This document shows, in pieces, positions 7,245-14,784 of a stretch of 17,472 bases of DNA. This DNA is from Haliscomenobacter sp038240665. GTDB taxonomy: Bacteria > Bacteroidota > Bacteroidia > Chitinophagales > Saprospiraceae. Position numbers and translations under genes: made by a program. The stretch lies in NCBI GenBank assembly GCA_038240665.1, contig JBBRGN010000074.1:1-17472 (forward strand), written 5' to 3'. A model generated the notes under the pieces. That model was given only the letters and a program-made list of their open reading frames with translations. It was not told where the DNA came from and ran no database searches. Position 1 is the stretch's first letter; each line of letters starts with the position of its first letter.

Positions 7245-8564
7245 ATGAAAAATCACAGCATACTATTCATAACTTGTTTATTTACGGTTGGTTTGAGCGC
7301 CCAGAATGCAGTAACCCTGAGCCTAGAAGACGCTATTGCGCGCGGGCTGGAGCACGATTACACGCTCAAAAACCAAAGTGTACAGATCCAATTGGCGGAA
7401 AAAGACCGCGATAAACTGAACAGCCGTCGTTCGCCTACCATTACGGGTAGCAGTGATTTGCGTGGAAACCCAATTCTCCCCACCTTGATCATACCCAGCT
7501 CTGCAGTAGGTGGCGGATCGGGTGGAGAAAGTACTCGCAGGGCCAAGTTTGGTACTTTTTTCAACTGGTCGTTTACTGCCGATGTCAAATACCCCATCCT
7601 CGATCCCACCTTGCGATCCGATAAATTGAAATCCGAAAACGAGCGGCGGTTGCGCGAGGTAACCTTAGAAAAATTGAAGACCAATACCCGTCTAACGATT
7701 GCGGAGGCTTGGTACGACGTTTTTTTAAAGGAAGAACAATTGAAAATCGCCTCTGAAAAACTGCGGCGCGCGCAAGCCTTACTAGAAATAGCCCAAACCC
7801 GTCAAAGCGCTGGTTCGCTGTTGCCCGTGGATGTACAGCGCAGTCAATTGGATGTTGACAATGCGCAATCCTCGGTGGAGCAAGCGCGGAACACCTTGGA
7901 GCAAAGCCGTCAAAATTTGGCTTATCGGGTTGGGTTGCCTTTGGATACACCCCTATCGCTTCCGGCGCCTTCCCAGCCCACGCAAGTCGAACAAACCTTG
8001 CCCACGGGCGCGCAACCCGAGCAGCGTGCCGAGTTGAAGGAGGAACAACTCCGGATGGGCATGAACCAAATCGACCAGAACCAATTGCGCGATCAGTACA
8101 AACCCACTTTGAATGCTGTGGCTTCCGGCGCAGTGCAACACCTAAGCAATAATTTTGCAATTTGGCAGAACTGGTTTCCGATCGCTTATTTTGGTTTGCA
8201 GGCCAAAGTCACCCTTTTTGACGGACAACTCAAACGCAAAAACTTGAGTATCCTGGAACTACAAAGTCAGACCATCCAGCAAAATATTGCGAAGTACAAG
8301 GAAGATTTTAACTACGAAACCGCATCCGCGACGGCTACGCTTAAAAATGCGATTGTACAATGGAAAAGCGCCCAAAAAAACCTTCAGACCGCCCAGCAAA
8401 TCCTGGCGCTGGACAAGGAGCGATTTTCCGGGGGTACGCTGCTGTATTCCGAATACGTCAATACCGAATACACTTTGCGCGAATCGGAGAATAATTTTTT
8501 GACGGCTTGGTACAATTACTTGGTGGCCAAGGTGCGATGGGATAAGTCGGCTGGGAAATTGTAG
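7245..8564 (+). CDS. TolC-like outer-membrane efflux factor
   Basis: A 439-residue outer-membrane channel protein that completes the tripartite exporter. I chose the ATG at 7245. The frame is open back to a TTG at 7230 directly after the permease stop, but the ATG gives a clean signal peptide (MKNHSILFITCLFTVGLSA, then QNAV). The family opening VTLSLEDAIARGLEHDYTL follows. Two outer-membrane-efflux repeats are visible, each with long helical, Gln/Ala-rich stretches (first copy about 23-225, second about 245-435). The second ends FSGGTLLYSEYVNTEY, typical of the family. No obvious T-run hairpin was seen directly after it. Confidence 0.9.
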   Translation: MKNHSILFITCLFTVGLSAQNAVTLSLEDAIARGLEHDYTLKNQSVQIQLAEKDRDKLNSRRSPTITGSSDLRGNPILPTLIIPSSAVGGGSGGESTRRAKFGTFFNWSFTADVKYPILDPTLRSDKLKSENERRLREVTLEKLKTNTRLTIAEAWYDVFLKEEQLKIASEKLRRAQALLEIAQTRQSAGSLLPVDVQRSQLDVDNAQSSVEQARNTLEQSRQNLAYRVGLPLDTPLSLPAPSQPTQVEQTLPTGAQPEQRAELKEEQLRMGMNQIDQNQLRDQYKPTLNAVASGAVQHLSNNFAIWQNWFPIAYFGLQAKVTLFDGQLKRKNLSILELQSQTIQQNIAKYKEDFNYETASATATLKNAIVQWKSAQKNLQTAQQILALDKERFSGGTLLYSEYVNTEYTLRESENNFLTAWYNYLVAKVRWDKSAGKL

Positions 8565-8716
8565 GGTTGAAGCAGTGCTTTGAGATTTGGAAATACTACA
8601 AGCGAAAGCACCTTCCCTTCAATCTAGTTTTAGTTGGATGGCATAAATCGCACTAAAATGTAATTTTGATTGCATCTCAGCTTAAAACGGTTTGCTTTAC
8701 CTTAAAATCATTCCTA
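8565..8716. promoter_or_regulatory. Upstream region of the HipB-like fragment with a -7 box and small palindrome
   Basis: No ORF is apparent. TAATTTTG at 8661-8668 matches the TAnnTTTG -7 consensus exactly, 49 nt before the helix-turn-helix start codon. It overlaps a short palindrome, AAAAT-GTA-ATTTT (8655-8667), a plausible autoregulatory operator for an XRE repressor. No well-spaced -33 element was found. This may be the surviving promoter of the broken hipB-like gene. Confidence 0.4.
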
Positions 8717-9600
8717 ATGCTAGTTCAGCAGTTTGGAGCAGTCATAAAAAAACGCAGAAAGGAATTGGGCATCGCTCAGCAACACTTGGCGGAGCTGGCT
8801 CAAATCAGTACCAAAACCTTATACAAATTGTAAATGGTGATCAGGCGATTCCGGTTCATATTGAGGAAATTAACGACTATCTGGGTCTGATACCAGGTAA
8901 TCTTGCTTTATCTACTTTTGAAGATACTTTAAGTGATGCCTGGTTAAAATGCTTAAATAGTAAAATTTATTCTTTTCGAATTACCAGTATTTTTAAAACA
9001 ATCATCGATGAAGCTGCCCAAAGGTTCCATGCAGAAATTGTATTAATTGATGTTGGACCCAATTTAGGAGCTATTAATCGAGCGGTTACAATCAGTTCAG
9101 ATTATATTATTATGCCGGTTGCTTCGGACCTGTTTTCTCTTCAGGGGATTAAAAATTTAGGTACAACATTAAATAAATGGAAAAAGCAATGGAACCAAAG
9201 AAAAGAGCTTATGCCTTCAAATCTTACTGTAAAAATCCCGGAAAATAATTCTAGTCCTGCTGGTTACATCGTTATGCAATATTCTGCAAAAGAAAGTCAA
9301 CCCGTAAAAGCATACTTAAGGTGGGCTAATAGAATACCTAATATTTATCGAAAATTTGTTTTGGGTATTCCAGATGAGAGTAATGCTGAAGTTGCTGAAG
9401 ACGAAAATTGTATCGCCTTGCTTAAACATTTTAAGAGTTTAGCTCCAATGTCTATGGAAGCTCATAAACCTATTTTTTTACTAAGACCTGGAGATGGGGC
9501 TATTGGTGCACATGTTTATGCAGTGAAAAAAAGTTATGAAGAGTTCCAAAGTTTAGCTCAAAGAATCCTTGAAAAATGCCCAGCAATAAACCCCAAGTAA
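8692..9600 (+). pseudogene. ParA/CobQ-type ATPase lacking its Walker A N-terminus
   Basis: The frame is open from a TTG at 8692, but protein-like similarity begins only at about 8827 (IVNGDQAIPVHIEEI); before that it is a shadow of the helix-turn-helix fragment. What follows resembles the C-terminal two-thirds of a ParA-type ATPase: LIPGNLALSTFEDTLSDAW, the Walker-B-like stretch IVLIDVGPNLGAINRAV and VASDLFSLQGIKNLG. Further matches are PVKAYLRWANRIP and the C-terminal LRPGDGAIGAHVYAV. The P-loop (KGGxxKTT) of intact relatives is absent, so ATP binding should be lost. No ATG lies near the homology start. Base composition is visibly AT-rich (several lines under 35% GC) compared with the neighbouring genes, suggesting a foreign origin. 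The distal reading frame is otherwise intact, so the break may be recent. Confidence 0.75.
8717..8833 (+). pseudogene. Truncated HipB-like XRE helix-turn-helix gene
   Basis: A 38-residue frame starting at ATG 8717. It reads as the first part of a HipB/XRE repressor: FGAVIKKRRKELGIAQQHLA, then ELAQISTKTLYKL and a stop at 8831-8833. Intact relatives continue with an ENG-type motif and a further helix to at least about 65-70 residues. Here the last part of the DNA-binding domain is gone, and ParA-like sequence continues immediately in another frame. No hipA toxin gene follows. I infer a gene broken by recombination. A short fusion made by frameshifting cannot be excluded. Identification as XRE is good; toxin-antitoxin origin is inferred. 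Confidence 0.72.
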
Positions 9601-9876
9601 TTATCTGTATGGATGACTTTAAATGAATGGCTAGGATAGGGGTTGGCAAAGCTTTAGGGCAACTTTGCTGCTTTTTTGAGGTTCCTTTTGAATTCAAAAG
9701 CTTGGATGACGCCATCTTGCTCTTCCAAATAGTCGATCTCTTCCCTGGAATTGGTACGCCAAAAATAGCGATTGGGAATTGGCGCTGATCAAGCAGCCAT
9801 TTTAAGCACTCCGCAACCAAGAAGTTCTCCCACAAAGCTCCTACGTCGTTTCGAGAGATCAATGATGAGTCGTTTA
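9590..9876 (-). pseudogene. Remnant of a DUF4143-type AAA ATPase (C-terminal part)
   Basis: Read on the minus strand, one frame gives SRNDVGALWENFLVAECLKW (from about 9856). A shift near 9776-9785 then leads into PNRYFWRTNSREEIDYLEEQ and DGVIQAFEFKRNLKKAAKLP. A TAA at 9656-9654 interrupts, and the same frame continues SFANPYPSHSFKVIHTDNYL. Together these match the C-terminal nuclease-like half of the AAA_14/DUF4143 ATPases (NDVGALWEN, YFWR, EIDY, EFK). The shift corresponds to a net loss of one base, and the TAA stands where Lys (AAA) is usual. The N-terminal P-loop half is missing. Its end overlaps the last codons of the ParA fragment by a few nucleotides. Confidence 0.75.
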
Positions 9877-9999
9877 CATTGGAGGAGTGAAGTTTTTGTA
9901 ATGGGTTTCATCGGCTGAGAAAAGAAATAAGGCTTTAAAAGTATATTCGCAACTGTACAGTATCCCATGAAAACGCGGTAGGCATAATTACCAACGCTA
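9877..9999. other. Spacer between the gene remnants and the small membrane protein
   Basis: I see no gene. TATATTCG at 9942-9949 is one base off TAnnTTTG and lies 50 nt before the next start, so it could be a weak promoter element, but it has no -33 partner. The missing N-terminal half of the DUF4143 gene is not recognisable in any frame here. Confidence 0.35.
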
Positions 10000-10389
10000 A
10001 TGAAAAAAGCAACCATAAACCCCAAAACGCTCTTCCTAATCGATGGCATGGGCGCACTTCTTTCGGCCTTGCTCCTGGGCGTAATATTGGTGGAATTTGA
10101 ATCTCTTTTTGGAATGCCACCCAAAATTCTCTATTTTTTATCCTCCATAGCAGTAATATTTGCCTTGTACGATTTTGTAAACTATGCTCGATTTAAAGAA
10201 AACAGGGTGCTTTACCTGCGTATAATGGCCATTTTAAACCTGTTGTATTGTTGTCTAACCGCAGCTTTAGTGATCTATTATCGTCAAGAATTGACCTATT
10301 GGGGCAAACTCTATTTTTTAATTGAAATGGGTGTGGTCATTGTACTTGCAGTGATCGAATTCAAAACCGCTGCTAGCAAGTGGTGGTAA
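10000..10389 (+). CDS. Small four-helix membrane protein of unknown function
   Basis: A 129-residue integral membrane protein. Four hydrophobic segments are seen at about 11-32, 43-62, 72-94 and 102-121. Recognisable positions include LFLIDGMGALLSALLLGV and FALYDFVNYARFKEN. It lacks a cleavable signal peptide and any catalytic motif. Proteins with this size and layout recur in Bacteroidota, to my knowledge without an assigned function. The ATG at 10000 is the natural start. A 112-nt gap with its own promoter-like sequence separates it from pnuC, so they need not be co-transcribed. Confidence 0.8.
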   Translation: MKKATINPKTLFLIDGMGALLSALLLGVILVEFESLFGMPPKILYFLSSIAVIFALYDFVNYARFKENRVLYLRIMAILNLLYCCLTAALVIYYRQELTYWGKLYFLIEMGVVIVLAVIEFKTAASKWW

Positions 10390-10428
10390 TAAATCTTAAC
10401 GGAGGAATCGGTCATTAAAAAAGGGCCA

Positions 10429-10456
10429 TTGAAACCAAACTGACATCCTTATCTTG
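10429..10456 (+). promoter_or_regulatory. Possible promoter of pnuC-nadR
   Basis: TTG at 10429-10431 and TATCTTG at 10450-10456 are separated by 18 nt, close to the Bacteroidota -33/-7 arrangement. The -7 box is one T short of TAnnTTTG. It would give a leader of about 40 nt before the ATG at 10502. Confidence 0.35.
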
Positions 10457-10501
10457 CACTGCAAAGATCCCTTTGTTAAACACCAAGAAAGTCCACACTA
10501 C

Positions 10502-11194
10502 ATGGAGGTCTCAACTTCTGCTTCTCACCGTTGGAATACTTTTGAAATCCTCTGGTTGCTGAGTTTTTCAACCATCGCCCTTGTACTGAGCATTTTATGG
10601 AAAAATACCTGGTTTGATGGGAGTGTATTTTTATCGGGCATTCTGTGTGTAGTGTTGGCGGCCAAAGGTAATATTTGGAATTATGCTTTTGGACTCTACA
10701 ATTCGCTGGCCTATGCCTTGGTAGCTTATAAAAACGGACTGTATGGTGAAATGGGACTCAATCTTTTGTTTTTTGTCCCCATGGGCGTGATTGGCTACCT
10801 GATGTGGAAACCCAAATCGGCAGGCGCTTATGTGGAAATGCGGCTGCTGCGATTCCGAAATACCCTCCTCATTGCCCTAGCTTGCATCATCGCCATTGGC
10901 GTGTTGGGGTACTTATTGGCGCAGATTTCCGGACAGAACAACCCCTACATTGATGCCACCACGGATGTATTATCCATTGCAGCTACGATTTTGATGGTCT
11001 ACCGCTACCGGGAACAATGGCTTTTGTACCTTCTCTTGAACGCGTTTACGGTATTGCTCTGGGGCATCCGTACCTCCAAAGGCAGTGCAGAAGGAGTGCT
11101 TATGATCGTGATGTGGTCGGCTTTTTTGGTCAATGCGATTTATGGATATTACAATTGGAGTAAGGGCGCGCAGCATAAATCATCATTTGTATGA
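10502..11194 (+). CDS. pnuC: Nicotinamide riboside transporter PnuC
   Basis: A 230-residue inner-membrane facilitator for nicotinamide riboside, with about seven hydrophobic segments. The family motif WNYAFGLYNSLAYAL begins at residue 59, followed by YGEMGLNLLFFVPMGVIGYL, and the C-terminal half has NAFTVLLWGI. The longest frame begins at a TTG (10454), but that would add 16 polar residues and overlap the promoter-like box; the ATG at 10502 fits the family. The stop overlaps the nadR start by ATGA. That link argues for nicotinamide riboside as substrate, rather than thiamine as in PnuT homologues. Confidence 0.92.
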   Translation: MEVSTSASHRWNTFEILWLLSFSTIALVLSILWKNTWFDGSVFLSGILCVVLAAKGNIWNYAFGLYNSLAYALVAYKNGLYGEMGLNLLFFVPMGVIGYLMWKPKSAGAYVEMRLLRFRNTLLIALACIIAIGVLGYLLAQISGQNNPYIDATTDVLSIAATILMVYRYREQWLLYLLLNAFTVLLWGIRTSKGSAEGVLMIVMWSAFLVNAIYGYYNWSKGAQHKSSFV

Positions 11195-12204
11195 AAAAAA
11201 CGGGCTTAACCCTCGGCAAATATGCCCCATTCCACCGGGGGCATCAATATGTGTTCGATACGGCATTAAGTGAAGTAGACGAGTTGATCGTCCTGATCTA
11301 TGATACTTCGGTGATCCCCATTCCATTGAACGTTCGCGCCAATTGGATCCGAGCCTTGTATCCACAGGTAACCGTAATCGAAGCCTGGGATGGCCCAGAA
11401 GGGTATTCCTCTGAGCGTGCTTTTGAAATCATCCAAGAACAATACATCATCAAAATGTTGGCGGGGCGCAAGATCACCCATTTTTACAGCAGCGAATTTT
11501 ATGGCGATCATGTCAGCAAGGCATTAGACGCTGTGGATTGCCGAGTTGACGCGGCAAGGGAAAAGGTACCCATTTCCGCTACGCTGATTCGGGAAAATGC
11601 TTACCTGCATCAGGCGTACATCCCTGATCTGGTGTACAAAGATTTGATTACCAAAGTGGTGTTTATGGGCGCTATGTCAACTGGGAAATCAACTTTGGTG
11701 GAAGCTTTGGCCAAAAAACACCAAACCAGCTTCGCGCCAGAGTACGGTAGGGAATACTGGACGCAGCATCAAGTGGATCGTCGGATTGATTTTGCCGCTT
11801 TTGACGACATTGCGGTAGGCCATTTGGAGCGAGAAGAGACGGCGCTGCTAGCGGCCAATCGCTATCTTTTTGTAGATACCAATGCCATCACAACGTACAC
11901 TTATGCACTGGATTATCATGGCAAAGCACCCCAGTTGTTGACCCAGCTCGCCTTGGAGAATGCGCAGCGCTATGATCTCTTCTTTTTATGCGACACCGAT
12001 ATACCTTATGATGATACTTGGGATCGCAGTGGCGACCAAAAAAGACAAATTTTTCAAAAACAGGTGATTGCTGATTTGAAGCAACGCCGGATTCCCTACA
12101 TTACTTTGCGCGGCGACTTAGAACAGCGAATAGCTAGGGTAGATGAAGTCCTCCGGCATTTCCAAGCCCATGAGAATTTTTTTGGAAAAACCTTCGAAAT
12201 CTAA
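11191..12204 (+). CDS. nadR: Bifunctional NMN adenylyltransferase / ribosylnicotinamide kinase
   Basis: This cytosolic enzyme phosphorylates imported nicotinamide riboside to NMN and adenylates it to NAD. The N-terminal nucleotidyltransferase domain (about 1-145) carries GKYAPFHRGH, with HRGH at 15-18, and the ISATLIR motif (128-134). The C-terminal kinase domain has P-loop GAMSTGKST (160-168), EYGREYW (184-190) and FVDTN (227-231). At 337 residues it lacks the N-terminal helix-turn-helix repressor domain of enterobacterial NadR, so it should be only an enzyme. Its ATGA overlap with pnuC suggests translational coupling of uptake and phosphorylation. Confidence 0.95.
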   Translation: MKKTGLTLGKYAPFHRGHQYVFDTALSEVDELIVLIYDTSVIPIPLNVRANWIRALYPQVTVIEAWDGPEGYSSERAFEIIQEQYIIKMLAGRKITHFYSSEFYGDHVSKALDAVDCRVDAAREKVPISATLIRENAYLHQAYIPDLVYKDLITKVVFMGAMSTGKSTLVEALAKKHQTSFAPEYGREYWTQHQVDRRIDFAAFDDIAVGHLEREETALLAANRYLFVDTNAITTYTYALDYHGKAPQLLTQLALENAQRYDLFFLCDTDIPYDDTWDRSGDQKRQIFQKQVIADLKQRRIPYITLRGDLEQRIARVDEVLRHFQAHENFFGKTFEI

Positions 12205-12245
12205 AAAATAGGGTCCCAATACTTACATTTACAAAAAAACACACC

Positions 12246-13406
12246 ATGAATCAACGCTGCCTAACAACCCTCTGGGGATTAGTCCTTTGTTTGTCTCTTT
12301 TTAATAGCTGCCAACCCATAGCTAAAAAAACACCTGCGGAAGCGGTAGCTGCTGCTCCCATTGGTTTTATTGGAACGTATTCCCGCAAAGAAGGCCACGT
12401 AGATGGTAAAGGAAAAGGGGTATATTTTTTATTGGACAATGATTCCACCAGTTTAGCGGCGGGCGAGTTAATCAACCCTTCTTTTGTCGCCTTGAGTCAT
12501 GACAATCAAAACCTTTACGTGGTGGAAGAAATTGGCAGTGCTCCAGATACAACGGGCTACATTTCTGCTTATGCCTACGCCAATGGCAAGTTGACCAAGA
12601 TCAATCGCCAATCTTCTCATGGGCTTGCACCTTGCTATGTACTCGCCGATCCAAGCAAACGCTTTGCTTTTTTGGCCAACTACGTGAGCGGAACCATCGC
12701 CATGTATCCTTTGGAAAAAAATGGTGGATTGGCTCCAGCAAGCGATGTGAAGAAATTCACGGGTAAGGGAGCTCACCCCCGTCAGGATGCTTCACACCCG
12801 CACTGTACGGTACTTTCTAAGGACGGCAAGTTTCTCTACGTTCCCGATTTGGGTTTGGATCGCATCCACATTTTTTCCATTGATTATACCAACGGAAAAT
12901 TACAACCAGCGAATCCAGCATTTTTGGCAACTGCTCCGGCATCAGGGCCTCGGCATTTTGCTTTTCATCCTACTTTGCCTTTTGCTTATGTGATTTGCGA
13001 GTTGAGCAACACCATTGTAGCCTATAGTGTAGCGGCAAATTCCGGTCAACTTACCCCCATTCAAACCATAAGTACGCTGCCCGCTGATTTCAAAGCAACA
13101 AACAATACCTCCGATATCCACCTGACGCCCGACGGCTCATTTCTGTTTGGCGCCAATCGTGGACACAATAGCTTGGTAGGTTTTGCAGTAGATGCTAAAA
13201 CGGGGATGTTGAATACGCTTGGTTATACCGCTACTCAAGGTTTGGTGCCGCGTAATTTTGCCATTTCTCCGGATGGCAAAAAGGTGTACGCAGCCAACCA
13301 AAATTCTGATAACATCGCCGTTTTTTCGCTGGATTCAAAAGGTGGATTAAAACTGGAAAAAGACATCAAAACGCCTACTCCGGTTTGTGTGCAAATTTTG
13401 GATTAA
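12246..13406 (+). CDS. Lactonase-family seven-bladed beta-propeller lipoprotein (Pgl/YbhE-like)
   Basis: A 386-residue protein of the 6-phosphogluconolactonase (YbhE) beta-propeller family. It has a lipoprotein signal with the acylated Cys at C22 (LFNSC), so it should sit in the envelope rather than the cytosol. Repeated propeller-blade phrases such as GKFLYVPDLGLDRIHIF, GPRHFAFHPTLPFAYV and GKKVYAANQNSDNIAVF are spaced along the chain. The family HPRQ...SHPH motif is at 177-186, and SDIHLTPDGSFLFGANRGHN follows later. Because it is exported, a role in sugar-lactone hydrolysis outside the cytoplasm is more likely than the pentose phosphate pathway. The gene follows nadR by 41 nt and may share its transcript, though no functional link is evident. 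Confidence 0.85.
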   Translation: MNQRCLTTLWGLVLCLSLFNSCQPIAKKTPAEAVAAAPIGFIGTYSRKEGHVDGKGKGVYFLLDNDSTSLAAGELINPSFVALSHDNQNLYVVEEIGSAPDTTGYISAYAYANGKLTKINRQSSHGLAPCYVLADPSKRFAFLANYVSGTIAMYPLEKNGGLAPASDVKKFTGKGAHPRQDASHPHCTVLSKDGKFLYVPDLGLDRIHIFSIDYTNGKLQPANPAFLATAPASGPRHFAFHPTLPFAYVICELSNTIVAYSVAANSGQLTPIQTISTLPADFKATNNTSDIHLTPDGSFLFGANRGHNSLVGFAVDAKTGMLNTLGYTATQGLVPRNFAISPDGKKVYAANQNSDNIAVFSLDSKGGLKLEKDIKTPTPVCVQILD

Positions 13407-13583
13407 CGGGAGTTTTTGAATAAATTTCACACCTGCCCTCCATGCAGTACATTAATCTGAAGTTTTGAATAGACTGGAAGTTGCATCTATTTGATTTTCA
13501 TTATATTTAATTCAGAATTCACCTTGCATTACGAATTTTGGGAGAAAATATAATGCTCATTTTTTCATCATTAATCAACAGCT

Positions 13584-14693
13584 ATGAAATACCTATATCT
13601 GGTTTGTTTGTTGCTTGGCAGCTTAGTTGCCAAAGCTTCTGATTATCCTACCTTACCCATAGGCAGCAAAGCGCCTGATTTTAATTTGAAAGGAGTGGAT
13701 GGGAAAATCTACACCTTGCAATCTTTTGCCAAAGCTAAAATACTGGCCATTGTTTTTACCTGCAACCATTGTCCTACCGCTCAAGCTTATGAAGAGCGCT
13801 TAAAAATGTTGGTCAAAGACTACGCCGCCAAAGGCGTACAAATCATCGCCATTTCTCCCAATGACCCCACTAGTGTAAGATTAGACGAGTTGGGTTATTC
13901 GGAATTTGGCGACACTTATGAAGAGATGAAATTGCGCGCCAAAGAACATGCCTTTAATTTCCCCTATCTCTTTGATGGCGCTACGGAGATTGCCTCAAAA
14001 AAATATGGCCCGCAAGCTACACCGCATGTTTTCATTTTTGATGCGAAAAGAATGCTGCGTTACTCCGGTCGGATCGATGATGTGGAAAGCCCAAACGGAA
14101 CTCCCAAAAACCTCGATACCCGCAATGCGCTAGATGCGCTGATCGTGGGAAAACCAGTTCCAGTAGAAACCACCAAAACCTTTGGTTGCTCCATCAAATG
14201 GATCGATAAAAAAAATCTGGTGACCAATGCCGATCAATCCTGGATCAAAGAACCAGTAACTTTGGACAGCATCAATGCAGCGAACCTCAAGACTTTGTTG
14301 CAGAACAAAACTGATAAGTTGCTTTTGGTCAATGTATGGGCCACTTGGTGTGGCCCTTGTGTTGCCGAACTCGCGGATTTTGTAGCCATCAATCGGATGT
14401 ATCGGGGTCGAGATTTTGAGTTGGTAACGATCAGCGCCGATAAACCGGAAAAGAAAGATAAGATTTTGGCCACGCTCCAACGACTACATGTAGCGACTAA
14501 AAATTATCTTTTCAATGGCAATGATACGTATCAACTTATTGAATTGATTGATCCAAAATGGCAAGGCGCCTTGCCATATACGCTTTTGATCGAGCCAAAC
14601 GGGAAGATTGTTTACGCCAAACAAGGCAGTATCAATCCACCAGCTATGAAGAAGTTGATTGTGGATCACCCTTTGATCGGAAGGGTATATTAG
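13584..14693 (+). CDS. Exported protein with two thioredoxin-fold modules (AhpC/TSA-like and TlpA-like)
   Basis: A 369-residue protein with a signal peptide (about 1-18, ending AKA). The first module (about 22-190) opens IGSKAPDFNLKGVDGK and has C60-N-H-C63 in FTCNHCPTAQAYEE, with a cis-Pro-type ATPHVF near 147. This matches the peroxiredoxin/thioredoxin-like family with a CxxCP site. The second module (about 225-365) has the classic WATWCGPC site (C256, C259) and GALPYTLL near 330, as in TlpA/ResA oxidoreductases. Both sites look intact. Likely role: periplasmic thiol redox chemistry or peroxide handling. The tandem arrangement suggests electron relay between modules, which is an inference. 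Confidence 0.87.
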   Translation: MKYLYLVCLLLGSLVAKASDYPTLPIGSKAPDFNLKGVDGKIYTLQSFAKAKILAIVFTCNHCPTAQAYEERLKMLVKDYAAKGVQIIAISPNDPTSVRLDELGYSEFGDTYEEMKLRAKEHAFNFPYLFDGATEIASKKYGPQATPHVFIFDAKRMLRYSGRIDDVESPNGTPKNLDTRNALDALIVGKPVPVETTKTFGCSIKWIDKKNLVTNADQSWIKEPVTLDSINAANLKTLLQNKTDKLLLVNVWATWCGPCVAELADFVAINRMYRGRDFELVTISADKPEKKDKILATLQRLHVATKNYLFNGNDTYQLIELIDPKWQGALPYTLLIEPNGKIVYAKQGSINPPAMKKLIVDHPLIGRVY

Positions 14694-14784
14694 ATGTTAA
14701 CTTAAGTCAAAAATATAACCAAAGGAATAAATCATTCCTAAGCTTTACCCCGCATCTATCCATTGCATAAAATTTTTTTTGAGG

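Noticed and set aside
7585..8160. 191-codon open frame on the minus strand
   Set aside because: It lies wholly inside the TolC-like gene, its product is Arg/Pro-rich without any domain, and the plus-strand protein has clear family motifs, so it is an antisense shadow.
8692..9600. Working plasmid-partition ATPase or plasmid origin
   Set aside because: The P-loop is missing, there is no parB or iteron-like repeat nearby, and neighbours are chromosomal; a truncated relic is the better reading.
10454..10501. TTG start giving a 16-residue longer PnuC
   Set aside because: The extension is polar, overlaps a promoter-like box and is not typical of the family; the ATG at 10502 is preferred.
14723..14739. 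Hairpin AGGAAT/ATTCCT after the thioredoxin-fold gene
   Set aside because: It has only six base pairs, mostly A-T, and no T-run directly after it, so it is too weak to call a terminator.
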